DNA from: Acidisphaera sp. L21
GTDB lineage: Bacteria; Pseudomonadota; Alphaproteobacteria; Acetobacterales; Acetobacteraceae
NCBI RefSeq assembly: GCF_009765685.1
Contig: NZ_LMUY01000158.1
Span: 26,201-83,527, forward strand
DNA: 57,327 nt
Direction: 5' to 3'
The position numbers and the translations under genes were made by a program. Positions 44,354 to 52,879 of this stretch are shown piece after piece. Positions within the stretch are counted from its first letter, which is position 1. Each line of letters opens with the position of its first letter. A model generated the notes under the pieces. That model saw only the letters and a list, made by a program, of their open reading frames with translations. It ran no database searches and had not been told where the DNA came from.

Positions 44354-46315
44354 GTGATATTCGAATCTGTCCTGATCGCCAATCGCGGCGAGATCGCCTG
44401 TCGCATCATTCGCACCTGTCGCCGGCTGGGCATCCGCACCATTGCCGTCTACTCCGCAGCCGATGCCGGCGCGCTGCACGTGTCGCTGGCCGATGAAAGC
44501 CATTGCATCGGCCCGGCGGAGGCGGCGCGCAGCTACTTGCTGCCCGCGGCGATCATCGCCGCCGCGCTGGCACACCGCGCCAGCGCGATCCATCCCGGCT
44601 ACGGCTTCCTGTCGGAGCGGATCGAGCTTGCCGAACTATGCGCCGAGAACGCCATTACGTGGATCGGCCCGTCGCCGCGCTGCATCGCATCGATGGGCTC
44701 CAAGATCGAGTCGAAGCGATTGGCGGCGGCGCACGGTGTGCCGAGCGTGCCGGGCTACCACGGCGACGACCAGGCGCCCGAGCGACTGCTGCGGGAGGCG
44801 GTGGCGATCGGCTTCCCCGTCCTGATCAAGGCGAGTGCCGGCGGCGGCGGTCGCGGGATGCGCCGTGTGGACGAACCGGGTCGGTTCATCGACGACCTCA
44901 CCACCGCGAAGGCCGAGGCGATGGCGGCGTTCGGCGACGATCGGGTATTGTTGGAACGCTTCATCACGCGGCCACGGCATCTGGAAGTGCAGCTCGCCGG
45001 CGACAAGCACGGCAACCTGATCCACGTGTTCGAGCGCGAGTGCTCGATCCAGCGCAACTATCAGAAATTGGTGGAGGAGGCGCCGGCAGCCCACCTTCCG
45101 GCAGAAACCCGCGCCAGGTTGCTGGAGGCCGCGGTTCGGCTGGGTCAAGCCATCCAGTATGACTCGCTCGGCACGGTAGAATTCATCCTGGAGGCGGGGG
45201 AGTCGCAGCCGTACTTCCTGGAGATGAATACCCGTCTGCAGGTCGAGCATCCCGTGACGGAGATGATCACCGGGCTGGACCTAGTGGAATTGCAGTTGCG
45301 GATCGCGGCAGGCGAAACCCTGCCGCTCGTGCAGGCGGATGTGCGCGAGCAGGGCCATGCGATCGAGTTGCGGTTGAATGCCGAAGACCCCGCCGCCGGG
45401 TTCGGCCCGCAACTGGGCACCATCACCCAATACCACGAGCCGAGCGGGCCTGGCTTGCGGATCGACAGCGGCGTTCGCGTCGGCAGCGAGGTCACCCCCT
45501 ATTACGATTCCATGTTGCTGAAGCTGATCGCGCATGCCGGTGACCGAGCGGGTGCCGTAACGCGATTGGATGGGGCGTTGCGCCGCCTGGTCGTGCTGGG
45601 CACGGGGACGAACCAGGCTTTCCTGCGGGACATCATCCGCTCGCCGGCATTCAACGGCGTGCTGACGACGCTTTTCATTCCGGAGAATTTCCCGGGCGGC
45701 TGGGAGGCGCCCGTGCCGCCGATGTCGGTCTTGGCCGCGGTCGCCGTTGCCATGGCGCTGCAATGCCGCGCGGACATCGTGCAGGCCGCACCCGGCGCCT
45801 GGGGCACATTGGCCGGGTTCCGCACGGCCACCCGCGCCGGGTTGCAGGCGCGATGCCGCATGCAGTTGCAGCCCCCCACCGGCGACCCGGTGACGCTCGA
45901 CGTCGTGGCGACGCCGGACGGCCCACGCGCAATGCTGGATGGCGCACTGCTGCCGCTGCCGAGCGAGCCGGCAATCCTGCAACTGGCCGACGGCAGCGCC
46001 CACGTGGCGAGCGATGGCGCCAGTTGGGTCATCGCCGCCCTGCCGCTGGTTCAGGCACTCGGGCGCAAGCAATCGCGTGACCAGGCCAGTGGCTCCAACA
46101 TCGTCGCAGCGATGCCGGGCGTGGTAGCCAAGGTGCTGGTGGTGCTAGGACAGGTGGTCCGGCGCGGCGATGTGGTGGTGGTGCAGGAGGCGATGAAGCT
46201 GATGATGCCGCTCGCCGCCTCCCTCGATGGCACCGTGCGCGCGGTGCATTGCGTCCCAGGCCAGATCGTGGCGGGCGGCGCGCTCCTGGTCGAGATCGAA
46301 CCTCAGGCCGCGTAG
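44354..46315 (+). CDS. Biotin-dependent acyl-CoA carboxylase, biotin carboxylase/BCCP (alpha) subunit
   Basis: This 653-residue protein holds an N-terminal biotin carboxylase (VLIANRGEIACRIIRTCRRL; ATP-grasp KASAGGGGRGMR; LEVQLAGDKHGN; FLEMNTRLQVEHPVTE) and a C-terminal biotinyl domain in which K615 in QEAMKLMMP is the biotinylated lysine. It carboxylates its biotin with ATP and bicarbonate, then hands over to the beta subunit. The start is a GTG at 44354, two bases after the beta-subunit stop. Its end overlaps the convergent MaoC gene by 13 bp. The long divergent linker between domains resembles MccA/AtuF. Substrate as for the beta subunit. Confidence 0.94.
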   Translation: MIFESVLIANRGEIACRIIRTCRRLGIRTIAVYSAADAGALHVSLADESHCIGPAEAARSYLLPAAIIAAALAHRASAIHPGYGFLSERIELAELCAENAITWIGPSPRCIASMGSKIESKRLAAAHGVPSVPGYHGDDQAPERLLREAVAIGFPVLIKASAGGGGRGMRRVDEPGRFIDDLTTAKAEAMAAFGDDRVLLERFITRPRHLEVQLAGDKHGNLIHVFERECSIQRNYQKLVEEAPAAHLPAETRARLLEAAVRLGQAIQYDSLGTVEFILEAGESQPYFLEMNTRLQVEHPVTEMITGLDLVELQLRIAAGETLPLVQADVREQGHAIELRLNAEDPAAGFGPQLGTITQYHEPSGPGLRIDSGVRVGSEVTPYYDSMLLKLIAHAGDRAGAVTRLDGALRRLVVLGTGTNQAFLRDIIRSPAFNGVLTTLFIPENFPGGWEAPVPPMSVLAAVAVAMALQCRADIVQAAPGAWGTLAGFRTATRAGLQARCRMQLQPPTGDPVTLDVVATPDGPRAMLDGALLPLPSEPAILQLADGSAHVASDGASWVIAALPLVQALGRKQSRDQASGSNIVAAMPGVVAKVLVVLGQVVRRGDVVVVQEAMKLMMPLAASLDGTVRAVHCVPGQIVAGGALLVEIEPQAA

Positions 46316-46764
46316 GCCGGCGGGCCGGGCGTGCGACGCATCAGCAGGCGGCAAGTCCCGGCCTGCGTCGTCTCGCCCTTCTGGTTCATCATCGCGAATC
46401 GCAGGCCAACCACGCCGCGGTCGTCCTTCTTGGACGGGCGCGCCTCGGTCACGGCAATTTCAGCGTGCAAGGTGTCACCGGCGCGAACCGGCGCCTTGAA
46501 CTCCCATTGCACCGACAGCAGGGCGATGACCGTGCCGTCGATGAGGTCCAACCGGGATGCCAGGCCGAACGCCAGGCCGATGCCGAACGGGCCATGTGCG
46601 ATACGGGTGCCGAACTCGGTCGTTGCGGCGAACTCGGCATCCGTATGAACCGGGTTGTAGTCACCCGTCAGCCCCGCAAAGGTGCCGATATCGGCCTCCG
46701 TAATGGTGCGACCCGGCGTACGGAACGTCGCGTCTACGGCGAATTGCTCGAAATAGCGACCCAT
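46303..46764 (-). CDS. MaoC-like hot-dog fold hydratase
   Basis: This 153-residue protein has one hot-dog domain with an intact hydratase motif GLTGDYNPVHTDAEFAATTE (D35, H40) and RIAHGPFGIGLAFGLAS. It would hydrate a 2-enoyl-CoA. It ends convergently against the carboxylase alpha gene with a 13-bp overlap of coding ends and follows the acyl-CoA synthetase gene by 10 bp, forming a two-gene minus-strand operon. It is the third MaoC protein in this 13-kb module, so several hydration steps or substrates are likely. Confidence 0.9.
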   Translation of the reverse strand: MGRYFEQFAVDATFRTPGRTITEADIGTFAGLTGDYNPVHTDAEFAATTEFGTRIAHGPFGIGLAFGLASRLDLIDGTVIALLSVQWEFKAPVRAGDTLHAEIAVTEARPSKKDDRGVVGLRFAMMNQKGETTQAGTCRLLMRRTPGPPAYAA

Positions 46765-46774
46765 TATGCGCCTC

Positions 46775-48391
46775 CTAACCCGGGCTACGGCGGTTACGCA
46801 GCTCGCGCCGCATGATCTTTCCGGTGATGGTCATCGGCAGCGCGTCCAGGAACTCGATCTCGCGCGGATATTCGTGGCCGGACAGCCGGGTTTTGACGTA
46901 GGCCTGGATGTCGGCGACCAGTTCGGGGCCAGGGTCGAAGCCATCGCGCGGAACGACGAAGGCCTTGACCACTTCCCCGCGCAACGCATCCGGCACGCCG
47001 ATGACGGCCACCATCGCCACCGCCGGGTGGCCGGCCACGCAGCCTTCGACTTCATCTGGCCCGATGCGGTAGCCGGCGCTGATGATCACGTCGTCATCGC
47101 GACCGTGGAACCAGAAATACCCGGCGTCGTCGCAAACGCCCAAATCCCCCGTTAGCAACCAGTCGCCACGAAACTTGCGGGCCGTCGCATCGGGGTTGCG
47201 CCAGTATTGCAGGAACATCACCGGGTCGGGCGCACGCACGGCGATCGACCCGGCCTGCCCCGCAGGTAGGACGGCCCCATCCTCGCCGATGACGGCAACC
47301 CGATGGCCGGGCACGGCGCGGCCCATCGATCCGTCCCGCGTGGGCATCAGAGTGGCGCAATTGCCGATGACGAGATTGACCTCGGTTTGGCCGTAGAATT
47401 CGTTGATCGTTACGCCGAACGTGGCCCGCCCCCAATCGAGCATGTCGGCACCCATGCGTTCCCCACCGCTGGCCACACTGCGCATCTGCACCGGGGACCG
47501 GGGCGCGGCCTGCTGACGCATGATCTTCAGCGCGGTGGGCGGCATGAAGGCGTTGCGGATTTCGTGTCGGCGCAGCAGGTCGAACGCGATGTCCGCGTCG
47601 AATTTCGGCAGCCGGCAGGCCACTACCGGGATGGCGTGATACAGGGCCGGGAGCAACACATCCAACAACCCACCAGCCCACGCCCAATCCGCCGGCGTCC
47701 AGATGCGGTCGCCCTGTTGCGGGAAGAAATCATGCGGAAACTCCACCCCCGGCAGGATGCCAAGCAGCACGCGATGGGCGTGCAACACGCCCTTAGGCTG
47801 CCCAGTCGTGCCGGAGGTATATAGAATCAGCGCCGGGTCATCGGCCAGCGTGTCGACACAGGCATGACTCGACGACGCGCGGGACATCAGGTCCTGGAAC
47901 CCGAGCACGTTCGGACCGCGGCCCCCCTCGATGTCGATCACCGTGCGTAGCGTCGGCAGCCCCGCCCAGATCGGCTGGATTTTCGCGAGGCCGACATCGG
48001 CGGTCACCACGACGCAGGCCTCGCTGTCCCGCAGGCGATACTCGATTGCCTCCGGGCCAAAGAGGCTGAACAGGGGCAGCGCGATCGCGCCCATACGATA
48101 GGCGGCCAGATGCGCCACCAGGGTTTCCGGCCCCTGTGGCAACAGGATCGCGACGCGGTCGCCTCGCTGGACGCCAAGCGCGATGAGCGCGTTGGCAAAG
48201 CGACGGGATAGGTCCAGCAGATCCTCAAACGAGTAACGGGTCACCGCGCCATTGGCGTCCTGGTAGATCAACGCCTCGCGCCCTGCCCCGACATGGCGCT
48301 CGCATACCGCGTAGGCGATGTTGAAACGCGGCGGTACATCCCAGACGAAGCGGGCAACGGTGTCCTCGTAGCTGCTTCCGCGTATCAACAT
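46775..48391 (-). CDS. AMP-forming acyl-CoA synthetase, medium-chain (ACSM) type
   Basis: This 538-residue cytosolic ligase has the ATP loop LYTSGTTGQPKGVLH, NEFYGQTEVN, GDWLLTGDLGVCDDAG, the hinge GRDDDVIISAGYRIGPDEVE and the catalytic Lys motif LPMTITGKIMRRELR. The pattern SAGYRIGPxEVE is typical of medium-chain/benzoate-type ACSM synthetases. It probably activates a medium or branched acid. It is the first gene of an operon with the MaoC gene and has the 17-bp operator candidate 40 bp upstream, so it belongs to the same regulon as the racemase/dehydrogenase genes. Confidence 0.93.
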   Translation of the reverse strand: MLIRGSSYEDTVARFVWDVPPRFNIAYAVCERHVGAGREALIYQDANGAVTRYSFEDLLDLSRRFANALIALGVQRGDRVAILLPQGPETLVAHLAAYRMGAIALPLFSLFGPEAIEYRLRDSEACVVVTADVGLAKIQPIWAGLPTLRTVIDIEGGRGPNVLGFQDLMSRASSSHACVDTLADDPALILYTSGTTGQPKGVLHAHRVLLGILPGVEFPHDFFPQQGDRIWTPADWAWAGGLLDVLLPALYHAIPVVACRLPKFDADIAFDLLRRHEIRNAFMPPTALKIMRQQAAPRSPVQMRSVASGGERMGADMLDWGRATFGVTINEFYGQTEVNLVIGNCATLMPTRDGSMGRAVPGHRVAVIGEDGAVLPAGQAGSIAVRAPDPVMFLQYWRNPDATARKFRGDWLLTGDLGVCDDAGYFWFHGRDDDVIISAGYRIGPDEVEGCVAGHPAVAMVAVIGVPDALRGEVVKAFVVPRDGFDPGPELVADIQAYVKTRLSGHEYPREIEFLDALPMTITGKIMRRELRNRRSPG

Positions 48392-48430
48392 CGTGCGCTT
48401 CCTCGTGATCGGCCTGCCGATCTTCGTCGG

Positions 48431-48447
48431 CCTAACAAACGTTTGAC
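48431..48447. promoter_or_regulatory. Second operator candidate (TetR-type) upstream of the acyl-CoA synthetase
   Basis: CCTAACAAACGTTTGAC matches the element at 37551-37567 at 15 of 17 positions and holds the perfect palindrome CAAACGTTTG (48436-48445). It lies 40 bp upstream of the synthetase start. Confidence 0.68.
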
Positions 48448-48525
48448 AGCAACACGCTAGGGCATACCGCGAATGCGCGCAATTCGGACACGGCGATGCA
48501 CAGCATCGATGTCAGAGAATCGCTG

Positions 48526-48930
48526 TCACCAAAGCGGCATACCCGCACCAGAGCGGTAGGCCGCAACTATTTTGTCAGCCAGCTTCAAATCCGGATTTCT
48601 GGCAAGTGGCTCGCAGGTAGCAATCGGGGCGGCGGCGGCGAAGTTTTCCAGTGCTTCGTCTTCGGCATAGGACATCGCAGCCCCTATCCTGTCTCGTTGT
48701 CGCGCCTCGGGCAGGCCGGGTTCCGAAGATGCACCACGAGACCCCAACGCCTGGATTTCCGCTTGGCGGAGATCAGCCGCCCAACGGTCGTCACGCAGAC
48801 CACAAAGCGGGCTGGTTGTCGCAATCGATCCGAAGCGAACGGCATAGTCTAGTTGCGACTGCGTCTGGGCAGATCCAATGTCCGGCCAGACCAAAGGCAA
48901 AAAACAGATCAGACACGGCACGAACTTCAT
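48526..48930 (-). CDS. Hypothetical exported protein
   Basis: This 134-residue protein is not recognised. It has a Sec signal (MKFVPCLICFLPLVWPDIGSAQ) and a small mature domain with two or three cysteines (SPLCGLRDDRW, PIATCEPLAR) that could form a disulfide in the periplasm. GGGGGAG lies 9 bases before ATG 48930; the longer frame to 49134 has no signal and is less likely. It is divergent from the NHL-repeat gene (150 bp). No function is proposed. Confidence 0.72.
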   Translation of the reverse strand: MKFVPCLICFLPLVWPDIGSAQTQSQLDYAVRFGSIATTSPLCGLRDDRWAADLRQAEIQALGSRGASSEPGLPEARQRDRIGAAMSYAEDEALENFAAAAPIATCEPLARNPDLKLADKIVAAYRSGAGMPLW

Positions 48931-49080
48931 GGTCGTTTTCTCCCCCGGTTTCATCCCTACGGCTATCGCACCGGACAAAAAAGCCAAATGCGGAATAGCC
49001 GGTCTTGACAAGGCGCGCCGGTCGTCCCCCTCATCAGGCCAGCGGCCGCAGAGCCGTGGGTTGTTCCGGGAGACCAGATC

Positions 49081-50175
49081 ATGCGGCGTCTGATGGCAAT
49101 CTTGCTGTTCCTGCCCCTTTCGGCTTTGGCGCAAACGCCGGTTGTCCCGGAAATCCCGTTTGACTCGGTCCCAGACTTCATCAAGCTACCACCAGACATG
49201 TTCTTGGGCGAAGCGGCGGGCGTTGCCGTGAACAAAGCGGGAAATGTGTTCATCTTCTCCCGCGGCAATACCACGGGCCCGGCATATGCTGCTGCCGCGG
49301 CCCAGTTGCTGGAATTTAAACCCGACGGCACGTACCTGCGCGAAGTCGGCCACAATCTCTACGCCTGGTCCTTCGCCCATTCAGTCAAGATCGACCCTCA
49401 GGACAACATTTGGGCGGCCGACAAAGGCTCGGATATGGTGATCAAGTTTACACCAGCTGGACGGGTCGCAATGGTCTTCGGACGCAAGCAGGAGGCGTCG
49501 GACGAGGACACTGGGCCTGTCAAACATCCAAAGCCACCAGCTGCTCCCATCGACGGTTGGTTTCGACAAGTAACCGATGTCGCATGGGACGCTGCAGGTA
49601 ACGGCTATATCAGCGACGGTTATATCAACTCTCGCGTGGCCAAGGTATCGCCCGACGGCACATGGCTCGGGTCCTTCGGCACTCCGGGCAACGGTCCGCT
49701 GCAATTCAATACGCCGCATAGCATTGCCGTCGATCAGCAAGACAATATCTACGTCGCCGATCGCGGCAATGGCCGGATTCAAGTCTTGGACACCAGTGGC
49801 AAGTTTTTGCGCCAAATCGTCATCAACGTGCCCGTACCGCCAGGCTCGCACGCTGCCATCGGTCCAACGCCAGACATCAATGGCATTGCAGCAGGTTATG
49901 GCGGGACGACAAAGACGATGGCTCCGGGATCACCATGGGCGATTTGCATCACGCCCGGGCCACATCAAGTGATGTATGCCTCAGACGCCTACCCCGGCCG
50001 CATTTATAAACTGGCGCTCGATGGAACAGTGCTGGGCGTACTTGGCCGGGCAGGAAAGCAGCTCAAGGAGTTTGGCTGGATCCACCAGATCGCATGCCCA
50101 TCTGAAAACGAGATCTATGTGGCTGAGCTGCTGAACTGGCGGATCCAAAAGCTCGAACTGCACCCCGCGCCCTGA
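49081..50175 (+). CDS. Exported NHL-repeat six-bladed beta-propeller protein
   Basis: This 364-residue protein has a Sec signal (MRRLMAILLFLPLSALAQ) and repeated NHL blades: HSVKIDPQDNIWAADKGSDMVIKF, TDVAWDAAGNGYISDGYINSRVAKV, HSIAVDQQDNIYVADRGNGRIQVL, and EIYVAELLNWRIQKL. It resembles the peptidyl-alpha-hydroxyglycine alpha-amidating lyase (PAL) half of PAM and related bacterial NHL proteins. Bacterial members are of mostly unknown role; binding or lyase activity in the periplasm is possible. GGGAG lies about 10 bases before ATG 49081. It is monocistronic, converging on the membrane/TPR pair. Confidence 0.88.
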   Translation: MRRLMAILLFLPLSALAQTPVVPEIPFDSVPDFIKLPPDMFLGEAAGVAVNKAGNVFIFSRGNTTGPAYAAAAAQLLEFKPDGTYLREVGHNLYAWSFAHSVKIDPQDNIWAADKGSDMVIKFTPAGRVAMVFGRKQEASDEDTGPVKHPKPPAAPIDGWFRQVTDVAWDAAGNGYISDGYINSRVAKVSPDGTWLGSFGTPGNGPLQFNTPHSIAVDQQDNIYVADRGNGRIQVLDTSGKFLRQIVINVPVPPGSHAAIGPTPDINGIAAGYGGTTKTMAPGSPWAICITPGPHQVMYASDAYPGRIYKLALDGTVLGVLGRAGKQLKEFGWIHQIACPSENEIYVAELLNWRIQKLELHPAP

Positions 50176-50253
50176 AGCGGCCGAATTTTGCACGAGTGAA
50201 CAAGCCACCTGCTTCGAATTGCGGCAGCGGCTTCGGTTGGCGTTTGACGAGCC

Positions 50254-50730
50254 TCAGGGCTCCGGTGTGTTCGCCGCTCGCTTGGGCTTCGGACCATGAG
50301 CAGCGATTGAAACCGCCGGAAGCTCCGTATTGACGCTGGCACTCCCGCCAGCGATCACGGCGGCGCTATGATCCCCTCTGGTGCGCGCGGCGCCGTGCGG
50401 GACGCCTGGGCCGCCCCCCTTCCTCGCCGGGGTCGCGCCCGCGGGGGCATTCACCCCGACATTCCCACCTGCGACGATAGCGGGTGAGGAGTCCCCGGTG
50501 CTACTCGCCGAAATGCCCCTCGACCAGCTTCCAATCACCCAAACGACTAATCCGAGCGCACCAATGCCGAACAGGCCGATTGTGATCAGATGCACCGCGG
50601 CCGCCTGGTCTGCGGCAGGCATTTTACCGACTGTACCGATCAGTTTGTCACCGAGCAGCACGACGGCGCCCAATGCGATTCCTCCCACGCCCGCAATCTT
50701 ACCGAGCGTTGCCAAGCCACCGATGCTCAT
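50254..50730 (-). CDS. Small membrane protein with two SPAI-x-AGG type repeats
   Basis: This 158-residue protein has two hydrophobic helices (residues about 12-34 and 48-68) and then a soluble tail with two similar blocks 40 residues apart: SPAIVAGGNVGVN (82-94) and SAAVIAGGSASVN (122-134). The neighbouring TPR protein has the related SPAINAGGDVSV near its N terminus. Such short AGG/N-rich strands look like a beta-hairpin or oligomerisation module. Its start overlaps the TPR stop (ATGA), so the two are made together and likely interact at the membrane. It lacks recognised domains; function is unknown. Confidence 0.78.
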   Translation of the reverse strand: MSIGGLATLGKIAGVGGIALGAVVLLGDKLIGTVGKMPAADQAAAVHLITIGLFGIGALGLVVWVIGSWSRGISASSTGDSSPAIVAGGNVGVNAPAGATPARKGGGPGVPHGAARTRGDHSAAVIAGGSASVNTELPAVSIAAHGPKPKRAANTPEP

Positions 50731-52856
50731 GTGGGCGCCCCTTCATACTGTGCCACCGCAGCCTTCGCCCGCTCCACCCAGGCAATCATGCCCTCAGCCG
50801 TAAACAGCGTTACCGCCTCACCGGCTCGCCGGGCCGCCGCCGCCTTGTCGCCCGACGCTGCCAACGCTTCCGCAAGATTGAGGCGGGTTCCGGCCGCGTC
50901 CGCCCGCATACCTGCGTGGTCCCAAACATCGAGGGCCACCTGCAGCCGGATTTGAGCCTCGCGCGCCTGTTGAAGAATCCCGCCGAGGTCGAAGGACGCG
51001 AGTAGCGCCGTGCCGAGATTGGTTTGTCCAGTCGCATGTTGGATCGGCATGCTTTCGAGCGGCCACTCTGCCAAGGCATCGCGCAACGCATCGACCGCAA
51101 GCCGGATGTCCTCTCGATTTTTCTTGGATTTGCCTCGGAGTTGCAACGCAATTCCCAGACTGGAGGAACACGATGCCCAAAGCAGCGGGTAGCTCGCGCG
51201 CGAAATGCCCTGACGAGCCGCTGAGTACGTGGCGATTGCCTTGTCTAGAAGTAGTCCATCCCGAAGAAAACTGCTCCGCTGCGACAGCACATTCGCCAAA
51301 TTGATGGATGCATGGCCCCAGGACTGCGGATCCCGTTCCGGCGTGAATACCTCGAGTGCGGCGCGGAAAGCGACTTCGGCTTGCTGTAGCACCGAATCGT
51401 CTTCCAATAGTCCGCCCCGCCTCGCCAAGGCCGTGCCCAGACCGTTCGTCGACTCGGCCCAATCGATTGGAACGCGGTCGCGCCTGCGCTCCTCAAGCGC
51501 CCGGTCGAAGCGTTTTTCGGCCTCGTCCAGATCAGCCGTGCCGCCTTTTCGCCCGGCGATTTCGACCAGCAGGTTGCCCGTATTATGCTGGACCAAGGCC
51601 CAGGCGAGCGGCCACTTGGCGCGGGTCAGCCGCTCCCCGGCCATTTCATTTGCCTGCAACGCTCTGTCTAGTGTCGTGGAACCCTGCTCGCGTTCGCCTA
51701 AACTTTTCAGGACCGTCGCAAAATTCGCCAATACGCCAGCGACGCGCCGCGGCTCCTTATCAGTGTCTATCTTGCTCAGCGCTTGCGCATAAGCAGACGC
51801 CGCAGCATTCAAAATGGCAGTGTTTCTGCTTCGGCGGCCAATTTGGCCGAAGGCAATGCCTATCGAGGTCTGGATGGTGATCCAGTTGTCGTTGTCTGAC
51901 TCACCCGGGCAATATTTGAGCGCAAGTTCGAAGGTCCCAATTGCCTCAAATAAGCGCTTGGGATCCGATTCCCGTGTACCCAGTGCAGTACGTGCACGCC
52001 CGAGGGCGAGCAGCACCGTCAGCCTCGCACTTTGCGCGACAGCATCGTCTCCGATTAGGCCATCATAAGTCTTGATCGCTTGCAGAAGCGCGCCATTGTC
52101 ACCTTGGTCGATCCCCTGCCGCTCCAACGCCTCGCCCCGCAGCATCGTCAGATTGAACCACATGTTGGATCGGCCTTTGGGCAAGGCTTCCAGCGCTGAG
52201 TCAAACAGTTGGGCCGCATCGCCGAACCGCAAGGCCGCCAGCGCCAACAACCCGCGGCCGGCGCGCACCTCCGCAACCTTCGCCAGGCGTTCTTCCGCTT
52301 GCGCTTGCAGGGCATCAGCAGCCCTCATCTCAGCTTGTTCCGCCTGTGCCAGCAGCCTATCCGCGGTCGCGTAATCGCCGAGTTCGTTGGCAGCCTTCGC
52401 GTCGTCGAGTAGCCTCTGGGTGTCTTCATCGGCAGAGGCGAGGCTTGCGATCCGCTCGCCGGCAGCCCGATACTTCTCGCCAAGCTCGCTCAATGTCTCC
52501 AGAAGATGATCCGGACCAACCCGTTTCTCGCCCATGATGCGCAGGAAATTGAGTATGGCTTCCTTGGTCGCTCCAATCTGCGCCGCAAGGTCAGCGACTG
52601 CTTTGGCGTGGGATGCGGTAGCACCGGTGACGGCTGCCGCGACCAGTATCTGCACCTCATCGGCACTATAGCCCTGGACGACCGAGACATCGCCACCAGC
52701 ATTAATGGCCGGACTGTAGGCGCCGGTAGTCCGCGCGTCCTGGGCTGGCTTCCCAAAAAGGCTCACGTTACGGTCCCCCGACACGGTGCCATATCTTATC
52801 TCAAGTCCGTATCGGTTGTGAAACGCAATCGTCGGGACGTCCGGATCTGGCTCCAT
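50727..52856 (-). CDS. TPR-repeat protein with N-terminal SPAI-x-AGG motif
   Basis: This protein of about 709 residues begins with a short beta-rich region (IRYGTVSGDRNVSLFG and SPAINAGGDVSV at residues 48-59). A helical segment follows, with ATKEAILNFLRIMGEKRVGP and LLETLSELGEKYRA, a domain seen in large bacterial TPR proteins, and then ten or more TPR-like helix pairs (for example ELGDYATADRLLAQAEQAE and AIGTFELALKYCPG). No enzymatic domain, signal peptide or membrane helix is visible. TPR arrays bind protein partners. I chose ATG 52856, 23 bp past the esterase stop; an ATG at 52910 is in frame but overlaps the esterase. It is coupled to the membrane-protein gene downstream. Confidence 0.85.
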   Translation of the reverse strand: MEPDPDVPTIAFHNRYGLEIRYGTVSGDRNVSLFGKPAQDARTTGAYSPAINAGGDVSVVQGYSADEVQILVAAAVTGATASHAKAVADLAAQIGATKEAILNFLRIMGEKRVGPDHLLETLSELGEKYRAAGERIASLASADEDTQRLLDDAKAANELGDYATADRLLAQAEQAEMRAADALQAQAEERLAKVAEVRAGRGLLALAALRFGDAAQLFDSALEALPKGRSNMWFNLTMLRGEALERQGIDQGDNGALLQAIKTYDGLIGDDAVAQSARLTVLLALGRARTALGTRESDPKRLFEAIGTFELALKYCPGESDNDNWITIQTSIGIAFGQIGRRSRNTAILNAAASAYAQALSKIDTDKEPRRVAGVLANFATVLKSLGEREQGSTTLDRALQANEMAGERLTRAKWPLAWALVQHNTGNLLVEIAGRKGGTADLDEAEKRFDRALEERRRDRVPIDWAESTNGLGTALARRGGLLEDDSVLQQAEVAFRAALEVFTPERDPQSWGHASINLANVLSQRSSFLRDGLLLDKAIATYSAARQGISRASYPLLWASCSSSLGIALQLRGKSKKNREDIRLAVDALRDALAEWPLESMPIQHATGQTNLGTALLASFDLGGILQQAREAQIRLQVALDVWDHAGMRADAAGTRLNLAEALAASGDKAAAARRAGEAVTLFTAEGMIAWVERAKAAVAQYEGAPT

Positions 52857-52879
52857 TGGATCCGCCGAGCCAGTCTGGG

